Shown here piece by piece: positions 1 through 7,545 of a stretch of DNA of 33,618 bases. How positions within the stretch are numbered: the stretch's first letter is position 1; every line of letters starts with the position of its first letter. This DNA is from Candidatus Hodarchaeota archaeon (GTDB lineage: Archaea; Asgardarchaeota; Heimdallarchaeia; Hodarchaeales; YT1-039): positions 1 through 33,618 of the forward strand of contig JAEOTF010000053.1 in NCBI GenBank assembly GCA_016840025.1, written 5' to 3'. Both the position numbers and the translations under genes were made by a program. Below the pieces are notes generated by a model. That model was not told where the DNA came from and made no database searches. It saw only the letters and a program-made list of their open reading frames with translations.

Positions 1-1062
1 CTCCCCGAAACGATCAGAAACCTTACAGGGCTCGAACGTCTTGAATTAGGGCGGAACAAGTTAACTTCACTCCCCGAAACGATCAGCAACTTGGATAACC
101 TTCAAAAGTTGAATTTACGAGGGAACCCCCGTTCAGATGAATTACTTCGTTTATTGACACGTCTTGGACACCAACATCCCAATAGGCGTCTGAGGATTCT
201 TTTTAATGAGGCTGTCGCACAGCTTACTGCCAGTGTTGAAACTTTACCAGAACGGAAACAGGGAGCTTATCTTATCGGTGTTCTTGCCTTCTTGGTCTGT
301 ATCCCGTTTTTTCCATTCTTTGATGAAGGAGTGTCCTTCTTGACTTCCCATGAGTCCTTTTTTGCTCGTGCTAACTGGGTTGTTCAATGTCTGGTTGGCT
401 TATTTGCCCCTTATGTACTAGTTCATTATATCCATCGTGGTTCACTACTTCTCCAACTCGGGGAAGAATTTGATTTTAATTTATTTTATAAACCAAGAAT
501 TCAGAAATGGGAAGGTCGTTTACGAACCTACTACCCTTATCTTTTAATAGGCTATCTCGTGGTCGTGACCGTCCGGGTGTTAGAATGGAGTATAGATCTT
601 ACACTCCCGTTTTCTATTCCATGGACCTTTCCAGAAACTCCTTTCATCCAGGATTTAATGTGGGATTTAATAGATCTCCTCGCAGCTGTAACAGGTTGGT
701 GGGGATTTCAGGTGCTAGGGGTGTTGTTGATGTGTTATGACGTCTATAACGAAGGCGTGGGAACCCTGTGGGATTTGGGGTTCCGCGAACCCGATAAAAA
801 TCGGGGCATCCATCAATATGCCATGCTTCCCCTCGGGGTTGTCCTCGCGTATCTCATCACGCATGTCAACCTCGAAATTGCGTCATCTACTTTCCCGCAT
901 CTTATCACTATCGGTCCCTTTCTAGGATTACTTGTGGGGTGCAGTTGGTTCATTGTTCGCTCGGAACGACAGAAAGGTAAACTATGGCGAGGAGTGATTC
1001 TCGTCGGGGCAGTGCTGGTAACGGTTATTGGACTTGGTATGGTAACTTATTGGCTTAATTAG
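1..1062 (+). CDS. Leucine-rich-repeat protein with C-terminal multi-pass membrane domain (5' end outside window)
   Basis: The reading frame is open from base 1, so the gene begins upstream of the window. The first ~45 codons encode two leucine-rich repeats of the pattern LPETI-NL--L--L-L--N-L, and the last runs into LNLRGNP. A short linker (about codons 45-85) follows, then about seven hydrophobic segments, the last ending in GMVTYWLN. LRRs usually bind protein ligands; fusion to a polytopic membrane domain suggests a membrane-tethered recognition protein. The substrate and the side of the membrane on which the LRRs lie are unknown. The final 33 codons are duplicated at 5292-5393 as a non-functional tail (PERQKFKQYRGVIL...), showing that this gene's end was copied together with the DNA behind it. 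The LRR assignment is firm; the function is not recognised. Confidence 0.85.
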   Translation, partial: LPETIRNLTGLERLELGRNKLTSLPETISNLDNLQKLNLRGNPRSDELLRLLTRLGHQHPNRRLRILFNEAVAQLTASVETLPERKQGAYLIGVLAFLVCIPFFPFFDEGVSFLTSHESFFARANWVVQCLVGLFAPYVLVHYIHRGSLLLQLGEEFDFNLFYKPRIQKWEGRLRTYYPYLLIGYLVVVTVRVLEWSIDLTLPFSIPWTFPETPFIQDLMWDLIDLLAAVTGWWGFQVLGVLLMCYDVYNEGVGTLWDLGFREPDKNRGIHQYAMLPLGVVLAYLITHVNLEIASSTFPHLITIGPFLGLLVGCSWFIVRSERQKGKLWRGVILVGAVLVTVIGLGMVTYWLN

Positions 1063-1290
1063 CTCTACTTCTGATAAATCTCTCATTTTTATTCCCTAAA
1101 TGCGAAAAAAAGGGTATTAAAATAGTTCATTCGAACAGATGGTTGATTACAGCGGATTTTTATCATGTAAACTTACTAGTTGAGCTTCCAGTGAGGCTTA
1201 ATAGGTCTGAATTTCACGAGATTATAATGCGGTATCAAGCGGAGAGAGATTAGAGGAAAAGCGTGTTCTTTTTATAGGGAAAAGAGAAAG
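961..1290 (+). repeat. Imperfect direct repeat, copy 1 (LRR gene end plus orphan SRP-RNA-type promoter)
   Basis: This segment matches 5292-5620. It covers the last 33 codons of the LRR/membrane gene and ~230 bp behind it. Similarity is uneven. The coding tail and the first ~70 bp past the stop are nearly identical, the middle ~120 bp is clearly diverged, and the last 30 bp (from gcgtgttctttttataggga) are identical. In the other copy those 30 bp lie just before the SRP RNA; here no SRP RNA follows. No gene lies between 1063 and 1359. Confidence 0.9.
1269..1276 (+). promoter_or_regulatory. Candidate TATA box, duplicate of the SRP RNA promoter
   Basis: TTTTTATA sits in a 30-bp block identical to the one 24-31 nt upstream of the SRP RNA at 5630. 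Here a start near 1300 would give a ~60-nt leader to the gene starting at 1360. Use as a promoter for that gene is inference. Confidence 0.4.
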
Positions 1291-1359
1291 AAAAAAGACG
1301 ATGAATTTGATTGAGGAAAGTGATTAGACTAATAAACATCTTCTATGGATTGAAAATTG

Positions 1360-2040
1360 ATGAAAAATAAACCCTGTGCAATAATATTCTTTCTTCTTCT
1401 TCTTCAATGTATCTTCTTTTTGAATTCAGTTAATGGAGCAATTAGTGCTCAACCAGCAAGTATTATAACTTGTGATGACTCTTATGTATATTCAGGAATG
1501 GGACATGACTATAATTTTGGTTATGTCGAATCTGTATATCTTGATGATACTTCAGACATTCTAATGGCCTATTTGAAGTTCAATCTGACGAATATAGATC
1601 CTATAAAATCTGCGATTCTCAATCTGACAAAACGTGAAATTACTTATTCTACGCCTCCAAATGTCAGTATTCACATCGTTACTGGTGGGGATTGGTTTGA
1701 AGAAAATATCACATGGGATAATAAACCCGTTATGGGTGATGTAAACATTACATTCCCAGTTACATTTGATGATGAATTTTGGGAAATTAATATCACTTCT
1801 ATTGTTCTTGATTGGCAAAGTGGTAAACTTGCCAATTATGGTCTAGTGTTAGAGGCAGAAGGACAGGGGTTGCTCTTAGCAATTTGGTCAAAAGAGTCAA
1901 CTGAAGGAGAACATACAAAACCACATTTAATTTTCACTTATAGCCCTCCTACTCCCGAGATTGGTTCAAATACATCATTCATAATTCTCATCACATTAAT
2001 ATTGACAATCTGCTTTTTAGTACGGTATCACAATGAATGA
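1360..2040 (+). CDS. Secreted, C-terminally anchored DNRLRE/CBM96-like domain protein
   Basis: This is a protein of about 226 aa. An N-terminal hydrophobic signal (residues ~7-25, ending near VNGAISA) is followed by a beta-rich domain and a C-terminal membrane segment (~205-222) with a short charged tail. The domain has features of the DNRLRE/CBM96-like family: YLKFNLTNI, a W-EENITW-NKP block, and a late VLDW-SGK-NYGLVL block. Such domains occur in extracellular adhesive or carbohydrate-associated proteins. Several N-X-T/S sequons fit a glycosylated ectodomain. I chose the ATG at 1360 over the TTG immediately before it. The stop codon overlaps the start of the aldo/keto reductase by 8 bp, so the two are probably co-translated, although one is exported and the other cytosolic. 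A related domain recurs at 4051-5265 inside the same repeat-bracketed block. Confidence 0.8.
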   Translation: MKNKPCAIIFFLLLLQCIFFLNSVNGAISAQPASIITCDDSYVYSGMGHDYNFGYVESVYLDDTSDILMAYLKFNLTNIDPIKSAILNLTKREITYSTPPNVSIHIVTGGDWFEENITWDNKPVMGDVNITFPVTFDDEFWEINITSIVLDWQSGKLANYGLVLEAEGQGLLLAIWSKESTEGEHTKPHLIFTYSPPTPEIGSNTSFIILITLILTICFLVRYHNE

Positions 2041-2863
2041 TCTCAATATCAATTCGAGGCTAAAATTAAACAATGGCGAAAAAATGCCCATTTTGGGTTT
2101 TGGTACATATCAGATTGGTCATGGCAAAAAAGTGATAGAGAATATCCATCATGCATTGAAAATAGGCTATAGACTTATCGATACTGCAAGTTATTATGGT
2201 AATGAGGAAGAAATTGGGGAAGCTATTAGATTAAGTGACATCCCACGAGAAGACATTTTTATTACTACTAAAGTAAGGAATAGCGACCAGGGCTTTAAAA
2301 AAACGCTCAAAGCCTTTGAAAAAAGTTTTAAAAAACTAGATATCAATTATATTGATCTTTATTTAATACATTGGCCTGTATCTGGTCTTCGAAGAGATAC
2401 TTGGAAAGCATTAGAGAAAATTTATGATGAGGACAGATGCAGAGCAATTGGTGTTAGTAACTACATGGAATTTCACTTAAAGGAGTTATTTGAATACAAT
2501 GAAGTGATTCCTGTTGTAAATCAAGTAGAATTTTCGCCTTATCTTTATCAAAAGGAGTTATTAGAGTTTTGTAGATCCCACAATATTCAGATTGAAGCGT
2601 ATTCTCCATTAACTAAGGGTGTTAAATTAAATGATCCACGTCTTGTAGAAATCGCAAAACAATATTCTAAAACTTCTGCTCAAATTCTTATTCGATGGGG
2701 GCTTCAACATGGCGTGATTGAGATTCCGAAGTCAAGCAAACGGGAACGTATCCAAGAAAATTCCGAAGTCTTCGATTTCACCATTTCTGAATCTGATATG
2801 ACCACCTTAAACTCATTTGATGAAGATTTCCGTTATTGGGGTGATCCTAGAACATTTCTTTAG
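2033..2863 (+). CDS. Aldo/keto reductase
   Basis: This 276-aa cytosolic NAD(P)H-dependent oxidoreductase of the AKR superfamily reduces aldehydes or ketones to alcohols. The (beta/alpha)8 family signature is complete. The catalytic tetrad is D50, Y55 (in DTASYYGNE), K80 (in ITTKV) and H113 (in LIHWP). GVSNY lies around 142, VNQVEFSPY follows, and the cofactor-binding IPKSSKRERIQEN is near the C-terminus. The length is typical of the 2,5-diketo-gluconate/plant-type reductase subgroup. The start overlaps the previous stop by 8 bp, indicating an operon with the DNRLRE-like protein. The physiological substrate cannot be read from the sequence. The gene ends ~170 bp before the convergent zinc-ribbon gene, with a hairpin between them. 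Confidence 0.93.
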   Translation: MNDLNINSRLKLNNGEKMPILGFGTYQIGHGKKVIENIHHALKIGYRLIDTASYYGNEEEIGEAIRLSDIPREDIFITTKVRNSDQGFKKTLKAFEKSFKKLDINYIDLYLIHWPVSGLRRDTWKALEKIYDEDRCRAIGVSNYMEFHLKELFEYNEVIPVVNQVEFSPYLYQKELLEFCRSHNIQIEAYSPLTKGVKLNDPRLVEIAKQYSKTSAQILIRWGLQHGVIEIPKSSKRERIQENSEVFDFTISESDMTTLNSFDEDFRYWGDPRTFL

Positions 2864-3005
2864 TCGAAGAGGGACTCATGATGAGAATACGACATTATAT
2901 GTTAGATATTCTAGGTTCGCTTATACAAGCATCGCGTATTAAATGATATTATTGGGAGAAATATCGTTGAAAAAGCATTCAAAACAACCACGACTTAAAT
3001 TACGT

Positions 3006-3027
3006 TTAGACAATTTTTTTTGTCTAA
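3006..3027. terminator. Hairpin with T6 loop between convergent genes
   Basis: Perfect 8-bp arms TTAGACAA and TTGTCTAA enclose six T residues. The hairpin lies 3 bp beyond the stop of the minus-strand zinc-ribbon gene and ~140 bp beyond the aldo/keto reductase. It could serve as a bidirectional transcription stop. Confidence 0.45.
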
Positions 3028-3030
3028 TGG

Positions 3031-3909
3031 TTAGCATAATGGGTATCTTTGTGTTTTTTGATGATAGCTTATCATCAACACCCCACAGGCGGTCATGCCA
3101 AGTCCCGTGATGACGACCATCCAGAACCCTAGTCCCCAACGGATATTTCCCAACCCTGTTTTGTTTATTGATTCTATGAGTGGGTCCGCATCCATATAGT
3201 TGACGAAAAGAACGAATAACATGAATCCCCCAGTAATAGCGGACATCCACCCGCGAACATTCGGGCTAGGAGCGACGACGAGAAAAAAAGCGGTGATACA
3301 GCCCAATATTATGAATAATCGCCCTAAAGAGAGATCCGAGCCTCTAACAGACTCTGTTTGAAGAGACCAACCTGTATGATACGAAAATTCGAGCCATGGA
3401 AGAAAAGTACCAATTATCACTCCTAGGACACAGAGAAAGGCTAAAATTCTATATAAAAGGTCATAGTCATCGAAAAGAGCATCATGATCTCTGGGTATGG
3501 TGGAATAGGGGACTAGTCGACTACGGCGCGTAACCGATGGTCGTGTTGGTAGACTACGACGCGCCGTTAATGTTTGTAATCCCCCACCACAGGTGGGACA
3601 AACCTCTATAGTAAGGATTGGCTTTCCACACTTCACACAGAAATTCCGTGCACTTAATAGGCTCGTTTCTAATACTGCGCCACATTCTATACAATGTTTA
3701 GGAGGCTTGACCTCTTGTTTGCATGTAAGACAATACTTAAAGGTCTGGGTATGAGGGCTACTAACATGCGCATTTTTCGATCTTTGTAGCTGATATCGCG
3801 CTCGTTCTTGTGCATATTTAACGCGACATTCCACGCAGATGTCCTCATCTGGACTAACCACCGCTTTGCATTCTTTACACCGGTGGACTGCCATATCTTC
3901 AAAGGTCAT
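3031..3909 (-). CDS. Zinc-ribbon membrane protein with four TM segments
   Basis: This 292-aa protein carries three treble-clef/zinc-ribbon units in its first ~115 residues: CKEC/CVEC, CLTC/CIEC and CVKC/CPTC. A basic, Arg/Ser/Thr-rich linker follows (~115-150), then about four hydrophobic segments in the C-terminal half, including a luminal-looking loop after LPWLEFSYHTGWS. Zinc ribbons joined to a small TM domain are common in archaeal proteins of unknown function; the ribbons should lie in the cytoplasm. The ATG at 3909 has an AAGGGA-like ribosome-binding site 5 nt upstream; a second ATG at 3894 is possible. The gene is divergent from 4051-5265, which also ends in a zinc ribbon, so the pair may share the 3910-4050 promoter region and a cellular role. 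No specific function is recognised. Confidence 0.8.
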   Translation of the reverse strand: MTFEDMAVHRCKECKAVVSPDEDICVECRVKYAQERARYQLQRSKNAHVSSPHTQTFKYCLTCKQEVKPPKHCIECGAVLETSLLSARNFCVKCGKPILTIEVCPTCGGGLQTLTARRSLPTRPSVTRRSRLVPYSTIPRDHDALFDDYDLLYRILAFLCVLGVIIGTFLPWLEFSYHTGWSLQTESVRGSDLSLGRLFIILGCITAFFLVVAPSPNVRGWMSAITGGFMLFVLFVNYMDADPLIESINKTGLGNIRWGLGFWMVVITGLGMTACGVLMISYHQKTQRYPLC

Positions 3910-3989
3910 ATACTTCCCTTCTGCAATACTTTGTACTGACCAGATATCAGGACTTGGATTTTTAAGTAGTAAAAAATCTAATTAATCGC

Positions 3990-4001
3990 CTATATATAAT
4001 C
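3990..4001 (+). promoter_or_regulatory. Candidate TATA box for the DNRLRE-like/zinc-ribbon gene
   Basis: CTATATATAATC lies ~55-75 bp upstream of the likely start codons at 4051/4066, in the 141-bp divergent intergenic region. A start ~26 nt downstream would give a short leader. Confidence 0.45.
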
Positions 4002-4050
4002 TCTAGTACAGGTATTTGATCAGTTTAGTAAAAGGTCAAAAAGCACTTAA

Positions 4051-5265
4051 TTGAGGGTTGTATTATTGGGACTTGCTTATAGAAAGGGTTTTTTTAGAGA
4101 AAAATCACTAATTCTGTTTGTTTTACTTTTATCACTTATTATGTTTCTATTTCCCCTTCCAGTACAAGGAGGAACAAAATTTCTAGACGAATTCCTAGCG
4201 GAAGCTGATACATTTGTAAACTCTGAGGATAGCTCTGCAAATTTTGGGGGTTTTAATTATATTGAAGTAGCAGATGCTTCATATCCTGGGAAGAGTACAG
4301 GCTATTTACGGTTTGACCTTTCTGGAGTAACAGGAAATATTATCTCCGCTAACTTAAAACTATATTCTAGATATGTTAATGAAACACACAATGTTGGAAT
4401 CCATGTATGTTCGAATAGTTCGTGGGATGAATTAACAGTAACCTACTCTAACAGTCCTCCGTATAATTCTAACGTAATTGTCACCCAATTAGTCGCCTCA
4501 GAGTATATCTGGTATTCTTGGGATGTCACAGGCATAGTACAACCAAATGAAATGTTGACTTTATGTATTGTATCCGAAAGTTCCCACAATTCTGGCATGA
4601 TCTGGTTTTATAGCAAGGAAGCGGGTTATGAAGAAGCACCTGTACTAGAGATAATAAGAGTCAGTACTGATGCGAAAGTCTCTGGGTTAGGAGTGATTTC
4701 AGGTATAATTAGGGAGGGGGATTCAAAAAAATATTCTCTAGATCTCCAGCCTAGTGATCTATTATATATTTATCTGCAAATCGATAGAGGTAACGTAGTA
4801 CTACGAATTAACACATATAAAACCACACTGGCGAGTTGGGAAGTAACTAATCAAACAATCTTGAGAATTGCAGTTAATGCAAGTGGGACATATGAAATAA
4901 TTATAGAAAATCCAAGGGCAGATAGAACTGGCGATGAGATTGAAATCTTTGGATACTATGTCATCTATGCCAATGCATCAGAACTAGCACTCATAACATT
5001 AGACGTAGACGTAGAACGAGGATCCAAAATTGTCACCTATATTTTTTTAGCCTTCATTATCATAGTACCTAGTGTTATTGGAGTAATTGGTTTGAAAGTC
5101 TATCTAAAGAGAGATTTGAGGAAACAAAAGTCACCTCTCGTATCCCCACCAGGGTATTCACCTCCGATCCAGCACTCAAAACCGACACGTTTTTGCTCAC
5201 GTTGTGGAGCAACTCTACACCCCGGTCAAAATTTCTGTTTTGAATGTGGTAATAGATTGGGCTAA
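4051..5265 (+). CDS. Single-pass membrane protein: DNRLRE-like ectodomain, pre-peptidase-like domain, TM, cytoplasmic zinc ribbon
   Basis: This protein has about 404 aa. After an N-terminal signal segment (residues ~18-40, ending LPVQGG) comes a DNRLRE/CBM96-like domain (~45-200: TGYLRFDLSGVTG, W-ELTVTYSNSPP, WYSWDVTGIV). A second beta domain (~205-315) resembles bacterial pre-peptidase C-terminal domains. A TM follows (~327-350), then a Pro-rich linker and a single zinc ribbon (CSRCGATLHPGQNFCFECG) at the extreme C-terminus. The architecture places an adhesive-type domain outside and a zinc ribbon inside. The start is uncertain: no ATG precedes the signal region, and TTG at 4051 or TTG at 4066 (after GAGGG) are the options. 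The gene directly precedes repeat copy 2. It may be a paralogue, in its outer domain, of the protein at 1360. Confidence 0.75.
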   Translation: MRVVLLGLAYRKGFFREKSLILFVLLLSLIMFLFPLPVQGGTKFLDEFLAEADTFVNSEDSSANFGGFNYIEVADASYPGKSTGYLRFDLSGVTGNIISANLKLYSRYVNETHNVGIHVCSNSSWDELTVTYSNSPPYNSNVIVTQLVASEYIWYSWDVTGIVQPNEMLTLCIVSESSHNSGMIWFYSKEAGYEEAPVLEIIRVSTDAKVSGLGVISGIIREGDSKKYSLDLQPSDLLYIYLQIDRGNVVLRINTYKTTLASWEVTNQTILRIAVNASGTYEIIIENPRADRTGDEIEIFGYYVIYANASELALITLDVDVERGSKIVTYIFLAFIIIVPSVIGVIGLKVYLKRDLRKQKSPLVSPPGYSPPIQHSKPTRFCSRCGATLHPGQNFCFECGNRLG

Positions 5266-5291
5266 TGAGAAAGCAGATAGTGGTAATACAG

Positions 5292-5393
5292 CCAGAACGA
5301 CAGAAATTCAAACAATACCGAGGAGTGATTCTAATGGAGGTAGTACTGTTAACGGTTATTGGACTTGGTATGGTAGCTTATTGGCTTAATTAG
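5292..5393 (+). pseudogene. Orphan 3' tail of the LRR/membrane protein gene
   Basis: A 33-codon frame reads PERQKFKQYRGVILMEVV...GMVAYWLN and then stops. It aligns without gaps to the last 33 residues of the LRR/membrane protein ending at 1062 (SERQKGKLWRGVIL...GMVTYWLN). There is no start codon in register and no LRR or upstream TM sequence, so it is a leftover of duplication rather than a gene. Confidence 0.85.
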
Positions 5394-5598
5394 CTCTACT
5401 TCTGACAAATCTCTCATTTTTATTCCCTAAATGCGAAAAAAAGGTATTAAAATAGTTCATTCCAGAAGAAGGTTGATTAAAACCGATTTTTTACAAATTA
5501 GCTTATTAGTTGACCTGCCATCGGGGATCAATACGTTCCAATTTCAAGAAATTATAACACAGTATCACGCAGCGAGAGATTAGATAGGAAGCGTGTTC

Positions 5599-5606
5599 TT
5601 TTTATA
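5599..5606 (+). promoter_or_regulatory. TATA box of the SRP RNA gene
   Basis: TTTTTATA is centred ~27 nt upstream of the predicted SRP RNA 5' end at 5630, the classical archaeal spacing. Purine-rich DNA (gggaaaagagaaag) separates it from the start. The same 30 bp are preserved perfectly at 1261-1290. Confidence 0.65.
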
Positions 5607-5629
5607 GGGAAAAGAGAAAGACAATATAC

Positions 5630-5932
5630 GGCGTCTAAGCGGCCGGAGAGTGCGGGCCGGCTATACCACAAGCGCATTATGGTGGGCTGAATACCAGAGC
5701 TGAGGCACAAGAATGGTTACGCGCGCCGCTGAAACAGTCAGTGATTGATCGTCCTTTGGGGTGACTCATAGGCGAGGGTATCTCGGAAGAGATGCTTAGA
5801 AGTCTTACGATCAAATCGGGTCAGGCTAGGAATAGAGCAGCTCTAAGGTCGGTGGGCTACGCTCAAAGGGTCGCGGTCTTGAGACTATCGGTGGAAAGCG
5901 GTAATCAGGACGGTGTCGAACTCTGGGACGCC
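5630..5932 (+). ncRNA. Signal recognition particle RNA (archaeal 7S RNA)
   Basis: This is a GC-rich island of ~303 nt in AT-rich DNA, the usual length of archaeal SRP RNA. The ends pair as helix 1 (GGCGUC 5630-5635 with GACGCC 5927-5932). Two short hairpins near the 5' end (GCCGG..CCGGC and CCAC..GUGG) fit Alu-domain helices 3 and 4. They are followed by a GCUGAGGCACAAGAAUGG stretch that resembles eukaryotic Alu-domain RNA. Helix 6 is a 7-bp stem closed by a GGAA tetraloop (5778-5795), the expected SRP19-binding GNAR loop. Helix 8 carries the diagnostic SRP54 motif CAGGCUAGGAAUAGAGCAGC (5822-5841), with GGAA loop and AGCAG asymmetric side. The RNA scaffolds SRP19 and SRP54 for cotranslational targeting of membrane and secreted proteins. 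It has its own TATA box; exact ends are estimated from helix 1. Confidence 0.88.
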
Positions 5933-5934
5933 AC

Positions 5935-5956
5935 TATTTACTCTTCTCTCTTTAAA
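5935..5956 (+). terminator. T/C-rich terminator after SRP RNA
   Basis: Pyrimidine-rich DNA (tatttactcttctctcttt) follows the 3' strand of helix 1 directly. This is the type of T-rich tract that ends transcription in archaea. Confidence 0.4.
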
Positions 5957-6012
5957 AAGGAATTTTTCAGAAGGTTCCGTGTGCACGTATTTCGTTCTTG
6001 AGGTATTAGGAA

Positions 6013-7158
6013 ATGGTGAAAGATGTAATCCCTATTGCCAAGCCTTTAATGGGGGAAGATGAAACGAACTTAGTTGGAGAAATTATAAAATCTGGGATGC
6101 TTCGCGAGGGTCACTATACTAAACAATTTGAGAAGGATTTCAGTCATTTTACTGGATCTAAGTATTCTATTGCAGCAGTCAACGGCACTGCTGCGCTTCA
6201 TGTCGCTCTGGAAGCTCTGGATATCCAGCCTGGCGAGGAGATTATTACTACAGGATTCACGTTTATTGCCTCAAGTAATTCAATTCTTTTTATTGGTGCT
6301 GTCCCCATTTTTGCAGATATTTCTCCTGAGACTTATAATATTGATCCCGATAGCATTCGTCAAAAAATAAGTAAGAAAACAAAAGCAATCATGCCGGTTC
6401 ATATTTTTGGATTACCTGCTGACATGAAGCCTATCATGGAGATTGCAGAAGAATATGATCTTTATATTATTGAAGATTGTGCCCAAGCTCATGGAGCTAA
6501 GATAGACGGGCAGCATGTAGGGAATTTTAGTGATATCGCATGTTTTTCTCTTTTTGCGACCAAAAATTTGACTACTGGGGAAGGTGGAGTTATTACTACT
6601 AATAATGAAGACCTAGCTGAAAAATGCGCAAGCATCAAAAATCATGGAAGAGGTCGTTCTGGAGCTAGTTACGAGCATTTTCGGGTCGGCTATAATTTCC
6701 GAATGACGGATTATACCGCAGCAATAGGTTTAACACAACTCCAAAAACTGCCAAAGTTCTTAAAGCACAGAAATGAGAATGTACAACTTTTAAGAAAACA
6801 TTTAGTTGATAATCCTTCTCTTCATATTCAAAAAATCCCTAAAGGATTCACCCACGCGAATTACATAATGGCTCCTGTTATTGTTGATGGGGATAAGACC
6901 CCACAGGACTATATATCTACTCTCCGTGCAAACAAAGTTAGCTCAAGGACAATTTACGATGTTCCTGCTTATAAACAGGAGAATTATCTCTCTATTAAAA
7001 AATGGCGTTGGGCACGGTTTGTTACTTATCCTAATTATTCTAATGTTTCTAATCCTGTCACAGAACGGATTGCTCGTAGCCATTTTGAGGTGCCTATTCA
7101 TCCTGGTGTGAGAAAAGACCAGATCGAGCCGATTGCGGAGATTTTAAACAGTGTATGA
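6013..7158 (+). CDS. DegT/DnrJ/EryC1/StrS family PLP-dependent sugar aminotransferase
   Basis: This 381-aa protein is the usual length for the family. It transfers an amino group, normally from glutamate, to a nucleotide-linked keto-sugar, making amino sugars for glycans. Landmarks are the N-terminal substrate loop (GMLREGHYTKQFE), the PLP phosphate-binding NGTAALH at ~57-63, D155 in IEDCAQAHGA that contacts the pyridine nitrogen, and the Schiff-base lysine K184 in FATKNLTTGEGG. The C-terminal part (YNFRMTDYTAAIGLTQL, then HFEVPIHPG) is typical. The gene lies just after the SRP RNA, with a short leader and its own ATG. Its likely role is N-glycan or surface-polysaccharide sugar synthesis, which fits the many sequons in nearby exported proteins. 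The exact sugar is not readable, and no other glycan genes flank it. Confidence 0.93.
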   Translation: MVKDVIPIAKPLMGEDETNLVGEIIKSGMLREGHYTKQFEKDFSHFTGSKYSIAAVNGTAALHVALEALDIQPGEEIITTGFTFIASSNSILFIGAVPIFADISPETYNIDPDSIRQKISKKTKAIMPVHIFGLPADMKPIMEIAEEYDLYIIEDCAQAHGAKIDGQHVGNFSDIACFSLFATKNLTTGEGGVITTNNEDLAEKCASIKNHGRGRSGASYEHFRVGYNFRMTDYTAAIGLTQLQKLPKFLKHRNENVQLLRKHLVDNPSLHIQKIPKGFTHANYIMAPVIVDGDKTPQDYISTLRANKVSSRTIYDVPAYKQENYLSIKKWRWARFVTYPNYSNVSNPVTERIARSHFEVPIHPGVRKDQIEPIAEILNSV

Positions 7159-7218
7159 TTGTTTGAGAGTATTACGTGTTTCTTCGGGCTATTATCAAAT
7201 CTCCCGCTATTTTCCAAG

Positions 7219-7545
7219 TTAAAATGTTATTTCTGTTGGGTCTCCGACTATTTTTACTCCTTGTACAGGAAAGCACTTTTGGGGATCTCCATCCATTAAA
7301 TAGAATATCTTTGAACCTCTTAGATCTTTAACAAGAAAAGAGAGTGTACCTGCTTCTACTTCATCTGCTGCTAACCAAATATAGACTGTTTTCTTCCTTA
7401 TTCTAGAACCTCCCTCGGCAATGACATCTACAGGCGCACCACAATTTTGAACTTTCATATTAAGCTTAATTTTACACCCTTGTTCCTGTAGATGAGCTAT
7501 CAGTGCGTTTCTCTGTTCCTCAAACTGATTCAGGTCATCACTCAT
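7219..7545 (-). CDS. Small hypothetical protein, possibly of restriction-endonuclease-like fold
   Basis: This 108-aa soluble protein has an N-terminal amphipathic helix (MSDDLNQFEEQRNALIAHL), then a predicted alternating beta/alpha pattern: CKIKLNMKVQN, GAPVDVIAEGG, KTVYIWLAADEVEA, SKIFYLMDG. The G-PVDVIAE strand followed by a hydrophobic strand resembles the core of PD-(D/E)XK proteins, with D present but no clear E-X-K in the next strand. If so it would be catalytically impaired. It shows the same general layout as the protein at 20575-20988. No function is recognised. The gene is convergent with the aminotransferase (60-bp gap). Confidence 0.6.
   Translation of the reverse strand: MSDDLNQFEEQRNALIAHLQEQGCKIKLNMKVQNCGAPVDVIAEGGSRIRKKTVYIWLAADEVEAGTLSFLVKDLRGSKIFYLMDGDPQKCFPVQGVKIVGDPTEITF

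Larger units (their letters stand above)
5292..5620 (+). repeat. Imperfect direct repeat, copy 2, containing the SRP RNA promoter
   Basis: This is the second copy of 961-1290. It starts abruptly 26 bp after the zinc-ribbon gene and runs to 10 bp before the SRP RNA. With copy 1 it brackets ~4 kb holding four genes. The simplest history is that the LRR gene once lay directly upstream of the SRP RNA and the four-gene block arrived with a duplication of the junction. The two copies have since diverged mainly in the middle. Confidence 0.9.

Noticed and set aside
961..5620. Transposon or integron carrying the four-gene block
   Set aside because: No transposase, integrase or terminal inverted repeats were found. 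The bracketing repeats are host sequence (LRR gene tail and SRP promoter).
5630..5932. RNase P RNA or an rRNA fragment
   Set aside because: The conserved RNase P blocks (GGAAAGUCC-like and the ACAGAA 3' block) are absent, and it does not match rRNA as I know it. SRP54 and SRP19 motifs are present instead.
5792..6001. 69-codon open frame on the + strand
   Set aside because: It lies mostly inside the SRP RNA; its codons come from RNA helices, not from a protein.
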